Shown here: one piece after another, positions 11,272 to 24,299 of the stretch | Layout of the letters: the number at the start of each line of letters is the position of its first letter | Numbering within the stretch: position 1 is the first letter of the stretch | Source: Xestospongia bergquistia | Taxonomy: Eukaryota; Porifera; Demospongiae; Haplosclerida; Petrosiidae | Assembly (NCBI GenBank): GCA_963965975.1 | Contig: OZ014420.1 | Span: forward strand, 6,040,001 to 6,104,000 | Length of the DNA stretch: 64,000 nt | Direction: 5' to 3' | Translations under genes and position numbers: made by a program | Notes under the pieces: model-generated | Seen by the model: the letters and a program-made list of their open reading frames with translations, nothing else | What the model was told of the DNA's origin: nothing | Database searches by the model: none

Positions 11272-14200
11272 TTAAGTACTTGTTAGATAAAGTAACTTAA
11301 CTGTAGTGATATGTTGTGAAGATTTTAAGTACTTCTCAGAATGTGATCTCTTCCTTTTGAGACGTTTGATCATAATATCATCTTTAGGTTTCTGACCATC
11401 CTATTAATAATTGTAGAAAGTAATTGTACTGAGAGTTACTGGATTTGTTGATATCCTGTTATACATTTTGTGTTTTATAAAAATAAACATATAATACTGA
11501 ATAGTCTCATAAAATTGATGTAATTCTCTTAAGGTGAGGTGACATTATGGAAGTGATAGCCATACATTTCCTGATAACGTCTTCATAGAAAATAGAACTA
11601 ATATAGTAAACTGTCTTAAGATATATTTTATGGTTAGCTCTATCAGTATGTTCATGATCAGGTTTGACAACTCTGTATGTTTGTTTAGTACCCAGTCTTT
11701 AAGTACATGTTTTGAAAATTAGACAGGTAACAAAGACAATACAAAATGTTACATAACAGAAAAGCAAACTAGTTAGTGTAGAGGTTTCTAAGCTTTATCA
11801 GCCTCACCCATCATAGTAGCCTTCACAGTAAAGGCTAATGAAATTCATTGGTTGCTATCATGTTTATCAATGGTAAATGGCTAGAGTTTAATATTTCATA
11901 TATCAATGTTATAATAATAGAATAAAATAATGCAAGCAGACATATATATGTGCGTATATATATATATATATATATATATATAACCACTTTTCTTAGCCAA
12001 GTGATAACATCCAAGTAGTAATAAGTTGATCATGCTATGTGAGCACATGTCTGTGTGTGTGTGCATGTGTGCTTACATCATTCATAATATCAGGATTAGT
12101 ACCACCTTGTAATAATTTTTGAACAACACTAGATGTATCATCAAGATCAGTGAATGCTATCATCATCATGTAACGATCAGAGGGTATCATCACTAGATGA
12201 AGAGCAGTGTCACCACACTGTTAATAACAAAGTAAACAATACATTACAATATACTAGTTATAAATTACCTTATCTTGAATGTTAGGATCACAACCTTTGT
12301 CCAGTAATACCTTAATCATATCGACATTTCTATGTTGAGCAGCATAATGAAGAGCTGTTCTTCCTCTCTACAAATAAACAATTATTATTGAACAATGAAC
12401 TTTATTTGTTTATATGTGAAGTGTGTACATGTATATACCTGTTTGTGTGTAGTTGATGTTGTTTCTTTCTCCATTACTAGTTCTGTATTAAAGACAAGAT
12501 TATCATGTTAATAATTAACAAGATCATAACTATCTCTACCTAATAATAAGAGTAAAGTACACAAATATTATTACTAACTTTGTTCCTTTAATGTCTCTCT
12601 ACTTTCAGATGATGTCATCTGTTAATATAAAATATTATTACAATACTTTAAGTAATGTTTAGATCATAATACACAATAGAACAAACTTACAATAATATTA
12701 GTATTTTAGTTGTTTGTGTGTTACTTACTTTTACTGATCCTGTCCTTTCAAACGACATAATGCTTTGTAGTAGTGTCTTTCCGGTTGAATGTTCTGACAT
12801 TTTATATGAAGACTTTTTAACCTATTATTAATATATTAGATATATGTAATAAAGTTATATTAAATCTAAAGAGATAAAACAAAACAAATATGTCAGCAAT
12901 ATATACTCAACAGTTACTTTATAGATACCAGTTATTAATATTAAAATTATCATAGATGTTACAAATAACATTAACTATGAGATGGGGTCAGTTTGACTAT
13001 TATATCATATTTTTAACAATCCTCTCTATCAGTTACATAATAGTCTTGATGCTCAGTTTAAAGGCCAATATTAACTAGAAATTTTTCTTAGTGCTGTTCA
13101 AATTTAAATACAAAGGATAGCTTTAACCATAAAATCAAAAAAGATTATGATAATGGCAATCATTCAGCGTATGTGTGTGTGTGTTAGATCGATATAAATA
13201 AATCATAATTACATTAAGTATTTCAAAGTACAATAAATTGTTATGTAACACTTACATTATCAATAATATTTGGGTTAGCTCCATACTTTAGCAGTATTCT
13301 AATGAAATCAATACCATCAAAAAATTTAGCAGCTAAATGAAGAGGAGTCTGACCCTCCTATATACATGTATAAAAACAATTACAAAACATTAACTGTTTA
13401 TAAACTTTATTGATACATTAGTTATTATATTAGCTTATAAACTAGACACATGATTTATATAAAGTAAAAGAGTCTTGTTTAATATTTTATATTTATACTT
13501 ACAATATTAACAATATTAGGATTCGCTTCTCGTTTTAATAATACCTTCACAACACTGGAATTATGAGAATCAACACTTTCATGAAGAGCAGTATTACCAT
13601 CCTATTAATAACAAAGATGTTATTATTATAATGCAGTATTAGTTATAAATTACCTCATCCTTAATGTTAGGATCACAACCTTTGGCCAATAATGTATTAA
13701 CGATATCACTATTTTTTCTTTTAGCAGCATAATGAAGAACAGTTTTTCCACTCTTAAAATGATGTTAAAATAAATTGATAATCTATAATTAATTTTTAAA
13801 GGTATAACTTCTGCTTAGCATTTTACAATAAAACTTGTGACATATGTACCATATAACCTTAATACACAATATTATATTATAAGGAAATTCCATCCTTAAA
13901 CACTAAAGTGTATGTATAGTTCTATATTTTACACAGTAATTGGTTATATCATACTGAATTGTTGAATTGTGAAAGAAAGAAATATAATAAAAAGTTATAA
14001 AGATATCAACAAAAACACAATTACACATTTTGCAATGTAGTGTTCATTTTGTTGCAGTAAAATATAAACTGTTTTTAGTTTAGAGTACTATAAGGTAATC
14101 ATACCAAATACATTCCATTATAAGTAATTAAGTTATTATGTATATCAAATGTTGGTTAGGTAGACATTTTTTCTTTGTGCTGTTTAAAATTTGAATGTGA

Positions 14201-17200
14201 GGATTTAACAATAAAATCTCAAAAATTTGTGATTACGGTAATCATTCAATGTGTATGCGAGTGTGTATGTGTTTAATTATGTCTTTCCAAAGTAAATTGT
14301 TATGTAACACTTACATTATCAACAATATTGGGATTAGCTCCATTCTTTAGTAGTAACCTAATGACATCAATATCATTAAACCATTTAGCAGCTAAATGGA
14401 GAGGAGTCTGACCCTCCTATATATATGTATAAAAACAATTATAAAACATTGACTGTTTATAAAACATTATTGCTACACTAGTTATTAACTTATAAACTAG
14501 CGCTAATACAATGACCAGTTTGAGAGTAGTATGTATACATATACATACATGTGTGTGTGTTACATCAATATAAATAAATTATATTTAAACTATATCTTTT
14601 CAAAGTACAATAAATTGTTATGTAACACTTACGTTATCAATAATATTTGGTTTGGCATCATAATTTAGTAGTAACATAATGATATCAATACCATCAAACC
14701 ATTTAGTAGCTAAATGGAGAGGAGTCTGACCCTCCTATATACATGTATAAAAAATATGATATATTGACTGTTTATAAAACTTTATTGATACACTAGTTAT
14801 TATATTAACTTATAAACTAGACGCAAAGTTTATATTAAGTACAAAATCTAATTTAGCACTTTTTTGTTTATACTTACATTATTAACAATGTTAAGATCTG
14901 CTTCTTTATCTAGTAATACCTGCACAACACTGAAATTATGAGAATCAACACTTTCATGAAGAGCAGTATTACCATCCTATTAATAACAAAGATGCTATTA
15001 TTATAATGCAGTATTAGTTATAAATTACCTTATCCTTAATGTTAGGATCACAACCTTTGGCCAATAATGTATTAATGATATCACTATTTTTTCTTTTAGC
15101 AGCATAATGAAGAACAGTTTTTCCATTCTTAAAATGATGTTAAAATAAATTAATACTCCATAATTAATGTGTAAAGGTATAACTTCTGTTTAGAATTTTA
15201 CAATGGAACTTATGACATATATGCTATATAACATTCATATTATACTATAAGAAAACCATACCTCAAAACCCAAGTCTAAGTGTATTAAATTATTATAATT
15301 ATTATATAATTCTATTTTTATATTGTATATAGTTATATCATACTGAATTGCCGGATTTTACAAAAAGTATATTAAAAAGTTATAAAGATATCAACAAAAA
15401 CCCAATTACACATTTTGCAATGTAATGGTCGTTTTGTTGCAGTAAAATATAAACTGTTTTTAGTTTAGACTACTAAAAGGCAGTCATATCAAACAAATTC
15501 CATTATAAGTAATTAGGTTATTATGTATATCAAATGTTGGTTAGCTAGACATTTTTCTTTTTATGTTTAAAATTTAAATGTAAGGATGGCTTTAACAGTA
15601 AACTCTCAAAAAACAATAAAATCTCAAAAATATTATGATTGTGGCAACCTTTCAGTGTGTGTCAGGTCAATATAAATAAATTATATTTAAATTATGTCTT
15701 TTCAAAGTACAATTAATTGTTATATAACACTTACATTATCAACAATATTGGGATTAGCTCCATACTTTAGCAGTATTCTGATGATACCAATATCATCAAA
15801 CAATTTAGCAGCTAAATGGAGAGGAGTCTGACCCTTCTATATATATGTATAAAAACAATTAATAAAAATTATTTAATGTTTATAAACTTTATTAATACAC
15901 TAGTTATTATATTAACTTATAAACTAGTATTAATATACATACATACATGTGTGTATGTGTTACATCAATATAATTAAATTATATTTAAACTATATCTTTT
16001 CAAAGTACAAAAATTTGTTATATAACACTTACGTTATCAACAATATTGGGATTAGCTCCACAAATTAGTAGCATCATAATGACATCAATACCATCAAACC
16101 ACTTAGTTGCTAAATGGAGAGGAGTCTGACCCTCCTAAAAACAATTATAAAACATTGTGACTGTTTATAAACTTTATTGCTATACTAGTTATTATATTAA
16201 CTTATAAACTAGTATTAATACAAATGATTACTTTAGGAGAAGTATGTAAACTTATGTACATATCTGAGTGTGTGTTAGATCAATATTAACAAATTATATT
16301 TAAGTTTTTAAAATTACAATAAATTGTTATGTAACACTTACATTATCAACAATATTTGGGTTGGCTCCATACTTTAGCAGTATTCTAATGAAATCAATAC
16401 CGTCAAACAACTTAGCAGCTAAATGAAGAGGAGTCTGACCCTCCTATATACATGTATAAAAACAATTATAAAACATTGACTGTTTATAAACTTTATTGAT
16501 ACACTAGTTATTATATTAACTTATAAACTAGACACATAATTTATATAAAGTAAAAGATAATATCTTATATTTATACTTACAATATTAACAATATTAGGAT
16601 CTGCTTCTTTTTTTAATAATACCTTCACAACACGTGAATTATGAGAATTAACACCTTCATGAAGAGCAGTATTACCATCCTATTAATAACAAAGATGTTA
16701 TTATTATAATGCAGTATTAGTTATAAATTACCTTATCCTTAATGTTAGGATCACAACCTTTGGCCAATAATGTATTAATGATATCACTATTTTTTCTTTT
16801 AGCAGCATAATGAAGAACAGTTTTTCCACTCTTAAAATAATATTATGAAAGAAAGAAATATAATAAAAAATTATAAAGATATCAACAAAAACACAATTAC
16901 ACATTTTGCAATGTAATGTTCATTTTGTTGCAGTAAAATATAAACTGTTTTTAGTTTAGAAAAAGTACTATAAGGTAATCATACCAAACACATTCCATTA
17001 TAAGTAATTAGGCTATTATGTATATCAAATACATCAATGGTTAGTGAGATAAATAATAGTTAGTGAAAGGAATAGCTTTATTAGTAGCCATCCATAGTAA
17101 TGTTTCACATGCTGGGTAAAAAATATGTGATTATTTACAATATAAATTCCCATAAAGTCAACTGCCAACTGATTTTACCATAAAATAAACTATTTTATAT

Positions 17201-19188
17201 TCAAATAACAATCAATGAAATAACTATTTTATATTAGCTAATAAAATGGGCATGATTTGAAGGAAACTTTTTTCACAATATCAATAATTAACTTAAATAA
17301 CACTCAGAGTAGACATTGCAAAATCACCTGTAGTATAAATTTATACTAATCATGATTACTAAATACATAGATATAGTTCAACATAATGTGTGGGTTAATG
17401 ATAATTATGTAATTATGTGTGCATAAGACAAAAAATTATTTGTAATCAGTTATAATTTAGTCATTATTTTTGATCCATTTCATTTATTTATTGTAAAAGT
17501 ATATAACAATGTTATATGATATTTGAGAGTGTATTTTAGAAAGTACTTGTTAGAAATTAATTATCATCCTTACTTTATCAATGTCAATTCTTCTATCTAA
17601 TAAAGTTTGAAATATATCATTGTGACCATTCTGAGCAGCACAATGAAGTAGAATATTTTTGTACTGTGTGATATCATAAGATTTATACTCATCAATTAAT
17701 GTTTTTATTAGTTACCTTGTCAGTATTAGCTCCTTTGTCTAGTAACATTTTAACCACATCATTAGAACCAGATGAAACAGCATAAAATATTGGTGTGTGA
17801 TTGAACTATATAATATAATACATTATTCATCACTTTTAGCTATAAAACTCATAATATAATTAGTTACCTCATCAACAGCCTCAATATTAGCTCCTTTGTC
17901 TAACAGCATTTGAACTATATCACTATGACCACTCTCAACAAAATGATGAAGCAGACTTTTCTTGTCCTATGTAATATCATATACATGGTGTAATTTTAGG
18001 TACTTTAATTACAGTTCTTATAAACTGTTATAAATTTAATACATCAAACAATTATATTATTATTTTAATCAGTTTTTAGAAGCTTCAAAGTATGATTAGT
18101 CATAGTCATTATTACAGAGTTAATAAGTAGAGATTAATTCAATTCAAAGTGAATAGAAATACACACATAAAGCTATAATACATATGACCCATAAAATGTA
18201 TTGTTTAACTGACACATTAGATCTATTTGGCTAAGAACAAAGAAGGTATTAACATTATATTTTTTATTTATAACATCAGTAACTTACTAAGCTAGCCAAA
18301 TTATCACTTACATTTTCAAAAGTAAACTAAAATCAATTATAAGTAAATTGTTCATTAATTTCTGTAGTTACTTGTAACAATGAAAATTTCTGACCATAAA
18401 ACAACAAATTCCTGACATACATATAATAAAACATATTATATACATAAAACCACAAAAATGCACAAATACATTTAAGACATGAAGATGTAAGCACATAACC
18501 TTTCAGATTTATTCATTTCCATGGTAACATAATACATTCTCTAGTACATAATATGATACTTACATAACCATGGCCAAATGTAATATTAGCATCAGCTCCA
18601 TTTAATAACAGAATTTGAACAATATTGTTATTATCATTTTCAACAGCAATACAGAGAGAAGTTTCATAATTTATATAATAATATTATTTATATACAATAT
18701 AATATTATTTAGTTTTATAATAATATTATTTATAGTATGAAATATGTCGTAATTGCTTACATTTGAGGTAATATTAGGATCAGCTCCATTGAATAATAGA
18801 GTTTTAACAATATCATAACTGCCCTTTTTAACAGCAACACAGAGAGGAGTTGTATCTCTATACTGTAAATGAACAACAAATTAATTGCATTACAGTTAAT
18901 ATCAAGTGAACATAACAAAGTAATAATGATATTGAAGATATTGATGTCACATTAAAACATTGCACTTTAAAATATTAGAAAGTCTCAAGAAAATGGAGTT
19001 ATTACAGAATGATATAAAAGACAGAAAAGTAAGCTACCTACAAACTTTCTGAAGATCAATCATTGTTGTAGTACAGGATAACTAAATTCATTAGTTGCTA
19101 TGTGTGTTGGTAGTAATTAAAGTATGAGGTTTAATTTACTTTACTTGTCCCATACAACAATTAAATAAAACAATGCTACAATGCTAGT

Positions 19189-19228
<40 letters not shown>

Positions 19229-22200
19229 TATAATGTAATATTTTTAACTGGTGGTAGTTGGTATCCTATACTTTCATAGCCTATATTCTATGTCAAAACT
19301 AAAAAAAGTCTTGTCAAAATAAATGTCCACACAAAGATTCAATAATTCACATATTGTATTTGAATCATGTGACTTTCATATCCACTTTAAATCAGTTTAA
19401 AATAAACAACACTCTATTCTCTTTTATTTTATAGTTGCTTACATCAGAAGCAATATTAGGATCAGCTCCTGCTGATAGTAAAGTTTCAACAATGTCAACA
19501 TTTCCATTATCAACAGCATCAAAGAGAGGAGTTCTATTGTCATACTATAAATACAAGTAATATACAATGTAGAAATAATATAAATAGTTAGTTGTTTACC
19601 TCACTAGTAATGTTAGGATTAGCTTTCATTGCTAATAAAGTTTGAACAATAATCTTATCTCCTCTTTGAACAGCAATGTGGAGTGGAGTTTCTTTCCAAT
19701 ATCCCTATAATAACAAGAGATAATAGTTGTTTGACATAGTATGTTTTATATGTCCAGTGGTACTAAGATTGTAATGGGTCATATATATTGAATATATACA
19801 TCTATATATGTATTTATACCATTTTATTCTATTATTATATATGACTTTAAGAGGCAAAATAATATTTTAACCTCTGATGCATATTGCAGGCACTTTGACA
19901 TTGGTTACTGATTAAATCTAATATTGAAACTTAATGTTAGCAATGTTATGATCTCAATAACCTAAATAGTAGTGTTGTTTTAGTCACATATTTTCGTATT
20001 AGTTAATAGTTATAGTAAAGTTAGCCTACTGGTAGGAGTTTTAGTTTTAGTAAAGTTACTAAAATTAAACAAAAATTAGAAAGTTAGATTTAAAGTTAAA
20101 CTCATTATCACTTAGCACACCTATTATGTATCACTAATCATTTCCTGTAGCACCTATGGGTGTGGTAAGTGAAATGATGCAAGAGTATAGGTATGGGTAC
20201 AGAACCTCTATGTTCACTAAAATTGTCAAACATTTTAGTTATAGTTTAGTTATAGTAAGTTTACCTGAAATAATTTTAGTTATAGTTATTATAGTTAGTT
20301 AACTAAATTACAAAACTGCTTACTAAAATAGTTTTAGTTATAGCTATAGTTAACTAAATCACCACTACTAAATAGTACATTAAAACAATCTTAGGTCATT
20401 CTTTACTTATCATGAATTTGTTACCTCTGTGGTAATATTAGGATCAGCTCCCATTAATAGCAGAGTTTTAACAATATCATTATTTCTATTGTCAATAGCA
20501 ATGTGAAGTGGAGCTCTATACTCATACTATAAATGATAATAGACATTAAGTTATGATATAATCAGCTATAACTATATTATATATTATCATAGATAATAGA
20601 GTAAATATAGTGATTGGAAATAACATTCACACAAAACATTGCCGGTTATTACTTTTGTATATAACAATAAAATGATATATCATAATTTAATTATTATTTT
20701 ATTATCTATTATAATTATCATATTAACACTGTACTTAATTTGATTTTAGATAGATCTACAACATTTTATCAACATTTTATTTTAACGTTTTTTTATATAT
20801 ATTATATATCATTATACATATATTCATATATAAAGCTATATTATGTAGAATAAAAAATATGATTTAAATATTGAAACTCTTAAATTACTAACCTTCCCAA
20901 AACAATTTGGATTAGCATCATTCTCTAATAATCTGATCACTTCAGATAAATTATTCCTTCTTACTGCAGTTATTAAAGGTTCATCCTATATAATTAATAT
21001 ATCATTAATATTATTAGATATATTGTGTTTATTATACATACCAATGTATTGTTATATTGTATACTATGTAGTATTAATTGTTGACCTGTAATATAAAGAT
21101 TATATATTAATTGTAGAGTATATATTAACTGATTTTACCATTGTCTTGAACTACTATAGTAGATTCTTTACTAGATACAAGATCTAACAAGGATTCTTCA
21201 GGATCACTTGTCATTTGTATTAAAGTAAAATATAATGGAGTCTCTTTTTATTTCAGTTGTGTTTGTTTTAATTTTTGATCTGGTCATCAATATCTATGAT
21301 GTCATCAATGATTCTATTCCAGCTGTGATGACATTACTAATTTCCATTGTGAAGTGTATGGTTTATCTCTGTATGTGTCTTACCCTCTTCCTTAGCAGAC
21401 TCCAGTTCACTCTCTTTTATTTTCACTGAGGCTGTTTGTTCTTTTTCCATAGTAAACATATCCTATACAGAGTGAACTATTATCTAGTATACATACTCTC
21501 TATTATGTCTTACCACATCATATCTCCTATGTACATCCAAAATGATATCATAGCCTATTGTTAACTTGATCACTCCTTCCTCTTTTAGTTGTTCAAAATT
21601 CTCTTCTGCTTTCATCAACAAAGTATCCATTATATGTTGTGGTGCATTACATGTAACAATAATTGAATTGCCTTTCTTTACTTCTTCAACTAAAATGTTA
21701 TTGGCCATGTCTCCAAATGCTTTCCATAACAAACCTCTTATTTCATTGAGTGTGTGTTCATCATCTGTATTCCATTCCAAAACAAACTCAACAATCTCAC
21801 ATTTGAGAAAAGAAGATGGACCTATTATCAAGTTTGCACTTTTACACACACTGAGTTTGATCTCTCCACAGAATCTATCAACTTTTTCTTTGTAAGTTTT
21901 AATATGCTTTTCAGCTGTTTCTATATGATATCTTTCAACAATGCCCTCCAAGCAAGCAATATTAATCATTGTACACTTCTCTTGTACTATTTCAATAACA
22001 GTTTTAAAAGACTTGGCTATACCCAATCTAGGTTTTAAGTTTGGAAAGCATCTCTGAAGATAGTCTTTGAACTGCCTCAATGGTCGGGCACCTTTTTCAA
22101 TAAGAGGTGCCATATCATCAAAAAGATTTCCAAAGGCCATTCTCATTTCATCAAACTTGTATTGATAAGTAGGTGGAAGATGGATCTCTTTTAGTCGAGG

Positions 22201-24249
22201 AAAGATTTGATCTACAATATAAACAACAGGTATGTTGAAGTATAGACCTCATGTAATAAATTACACTTACGATATTCATTGAGTATTGCTACACCTATTT
22301 CTACTGACTTCTCTGATTGTAACAAGATATTAGCAAATATTGCCAACTGATTATGGTCCTTCAAAACTTTGTCATGTAGTTCTCTTAATTGTCTGGTGGT
22401 TAACGAACCTCCTGCCATCTGCAGTTGATGTAATGTATCCTCAGAGATAACCCTCTCTTTATACAAGGTTTGAACCACATTCAAAGGAAGAATAAGCTGT
22501 GTCAGATTTTCAAAGTGCTTCTGTAATATTTGACATGCTGGAGTGACATGTTCCTCTCCTGAAATTAATGTGAAAATATGGTAGAATTTTAAGAATGCAC
22601 AGATAAATTATTATATATCATTATCATAAAAAGGTTCTATCTATCAATTGAGCAATATTTGTTGATACAAGATAACTAACGATTTAACAGACATTTCAAT
22701 GTAAGCTTGTATATATAGATGACTCTATTGCAATGTGTGATATTCACATATGCATAATGTAATGCTAACAATTAGATAGCATTATACAAAAATACATCTA
22801 TATGAATCACATGACATAAATCTTGTAGAGCTAGTGATGTTTATACTTCTCAGAATTTACACTTTACAGCTAATGTTCAAGAAAGATTATAGAACTAGAT
22901 TATAATTTTAAAACTTGTCCTAAGATAGGTTTGATAGTGTTTGTAATTGTTGAGTAAACTACTATGATTTCAATATCATTGAAATTTGAGAGTACTGTTA
23001 AAGTGTTTGTTTGTTAATGGTTTAATTAACCATCCGCAGATTGAAAGGTTCATGATATGAGAAAATTTAATTCATAGATTGCTATTAATGGTTATTGCAG
23101 GTTGTTAAATTCACTTCAATTATTCAATAGTACAATAAAATAATATTTTAAAGTAAATGTATTAATTAATATATATAAGATATGGTTAAGGAGTATCTGT
23201 TTTGTTAAAACTATTAATAATTGTTATGACTGTAAAATAAATCTAAGTAGTACATAAGATATGGTCAAAACAATCTTAGAACAACCTGACATAGTTCATG
23301 TACAAAATTATAAGGTAGTCAAGTATCTGTTCCATTAAAACTATTAATAATTGTTATGACTGTAAATTGAATGTGAGTAATTTAGTTGTAATGTACAATA
23401 TAAATGGCTTTGAATAAGAAACAGGTAATCAACTGAATATATACAAATATATGAGACATGGTTGCTGTATTATATACATTAGCTAACTATTTGCCTAATT
23501 TTCCTAGCACTTAAAATAGGTCACATGACAAATAGTTTATATAAATTTTTCCAAGAAAAATAGGGAAAGAAAAAGTCTATTAATAAAGTGAGAATTTATA
23601 TTAACAAGTATAAAGTGGGAATTACTAATTATAGATTAACCATTTATGAATAAGTAAAAGTTTACTTACCTAATTGCTGTAATATAAAGGTAGTAATCTC
23701 TTTTAGTCCTTCACTTTGCTCATCTCTTAATACATGACAGATAGTCACTAGATACTGGTGTGGGTCGCTATGTGCTCGTAATTGCGTCTGTAGTACACCT
23801 ACCAACTTACTAGATTTTTTATAATCATCTTCTCCTGTTATTGATAATATATTAGTTTTAGTCTCAAATGGTATCAGTCCTTTAGCATACAGTACATTAG
23901 TTACACTGGTAAGAGTAGGAGTAATAGCATCACTAAGGTCAGCAGAATGAGTACGAAATAGTTCACTTGGAGTGGGTTTGTCTATATCATTGTGGTTCAT
24001 ATTTTATTATATATAGATTTAGTGATTACCTGTCCTAGGTCCAGGATTGAGTTCAATATCACCTGATAAAATGAGAATTAAGAGAAAGAAGACTAGAATG
24101 AGGGTCAGGTTACCACCATCTTTATCTCCAGACCATATTGACTCCACCCATCCTGAGATATCAGTAGCAGTTCCCTTTTTAGTATTATATGGTATCTGAT
24201 GACAATGCCATAATCCAACACTAACTCTCCATTGAGTTGTATCTATCAT
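11272..24249 (-). CDS. Ankyrin gene C: 2A-signal, CARD-like, unnamed domain, about 22 ANK repeats (about 1426 aa)
   Basis: Exons in transcript order: 24030-24249, 23670-23981, 22271-22558, 21514-22211, 21384-21462, 21139-21243, 21042-21085, 20893-20985, 20425-20526, 19600-19704, 19443-19544, 18761-18862, 17868-17966, 17716-17805, 17574-17663, 16732-16830, 16581-16679, 16342-16443, 16033-16134, 15735-15836, 15029-15127, 14878-14976, 14633-14734, 14315-14416, 13654-13752, 13503-13601, 13256-13357, 12729-12821, 12579-12618, 12439-12482, 12269-12367, 12077-12217, 11272-11400. These 33 exons sum to 1427 codons in one open frame. Exon 1 ends in the 2A motif (Gly70-Pro71). Exon 2 is CARD-like (LVGVLQTQLRAHSDPHQYL). 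Exon 3 is a second helical, death-fold-like unit. Exon 4 is a conserved domain I cannot name. Most later exons are single 30-35-residue ANK repeats in phase 0 (for example EGQTPLHLAAK). Role inferred: receptor or adaptor whose ANK array recognises partners. A further ANK-like exon at 18568-18671 lacks an acceptor. Confidence 0.8.
12077..12217 (-). other. Long-loop ANK exon of gene C
   Basis: This 47-residue ankyrin exon carries the normal CGDTALHL start and QKLLQGGTNPDI end. About 13 extra residues, Met-rich (RYMMMIAFTDLDD), sit between the helices, so it is an outlier among the 30-35-residue repeats of gene C. Confidence 0.6.
13256..17035 (-). repeat. Higher-order repeat of ANK exons in gene C (three units)
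   Basis: Three exon classes recur in the order SGKTVLHYAAKRK, DGNTALHE, then one to three EGQTPLHLA exons. Unit 1 is 16830-15735, unit 2 is 15127-14315, unit 3 is 13752-13256. Introns are copied too: a shared intron block (ttataaagatatcaacaaaa onward) lies at about 13993-14150, 15373-15540 and 16865-17035. This shows recent block duplication within the array. Confidence 0.85.
18568..18671 (-). pseudogene. ANK-like exon without a splice acceptor
   Basis: Reads as a normal repeat (ETSLCIAVENDNNNIVQILL, GADANITFGHGY) with a good GTAAGT donor. However, the minus strand has no AG between this exon and the donor at 18760; the expected tatag has become tata. Neighbours are phase 0, so skipping it keeps the frame. 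Confidence 0.7.
19194..19224. repeat. (TA)n microsatellite
   Basis: About 15 TA units in an intron of gene C. A similar TA tract lies at 11955-11982. Confidence 0.9.
19968..20369. mobile_element. Candidate MITE in an intron of gene C
   Basis: About 400 bp bounded by imperfect inverted termini (AGTAGTGTTGTTTTAGT at the left, ACTAAATCACCACTACT at the right) and internally made of repeats of tttagttatagt. The matching intron in paralogue D (31112-31163) is only 52 bp and lacks it. Possible AAAT-type target repeats flank it. It has no coding capacity. Confidence 0.6.
21514..22211 (-). other. Exon encoding an unnamed 232-residue domain (gene C)
   Basis: The exon runs from HQIFPRLKEIHLPPTYQYKF through a helical half (LRQFKDYLQRCFPNL, IVQEKCTMINIACLEGIV) to a half with beta-strand character. 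That second half includes VEFVLEWNTDDEHTL, a lone GNSIIVTC strand, and HIMDTLLMKAEENFEQL before VIKLTIGYDIILD. I recognise this pattern as one that recurs in sponge receptor-like proteins between death-fold and ANK or NACHT parts, but I know no name or activity for it. The copy in gene D (32511-33207) is one base shorter and frameshifted. Confidence 0.7.
24030..24249 (-). other. 2A-like signal exon of gene C
   Basis: First exon of the ankyrin gene. It shares the preface QWRVSVGLWHCHQIP and TDISGWVESIWSG with the NLR genes, then has LTLILVFFLLILIL and SGDIELNPGP (Gly70-Pro71). Donor GTAATC is in phase 1. Reading through the 48-nt intron hits a stop at once, so splicing is required here. Confidence 0.87.
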
Positions 24250-24299
24250 GTCTAGAAGAAACACTAGGTGATCGTGAACACAAAGTTCAAGTTACACGA

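Noticed and set aside
13256..17035. Regularly spaced repeats that might suggest a CRISPR-like array
   Set aside because: Each repeat is an ankyrin exon with splice sites in a eukaryotic gene; the repeats are diverged and far too long.
21566..22038. Plus-strand frames opposite the unnamed-domain exon (also at 32563-33053)
   Set aside because: Antisense shadows; the conserved, spliced reading is on the minus strand.
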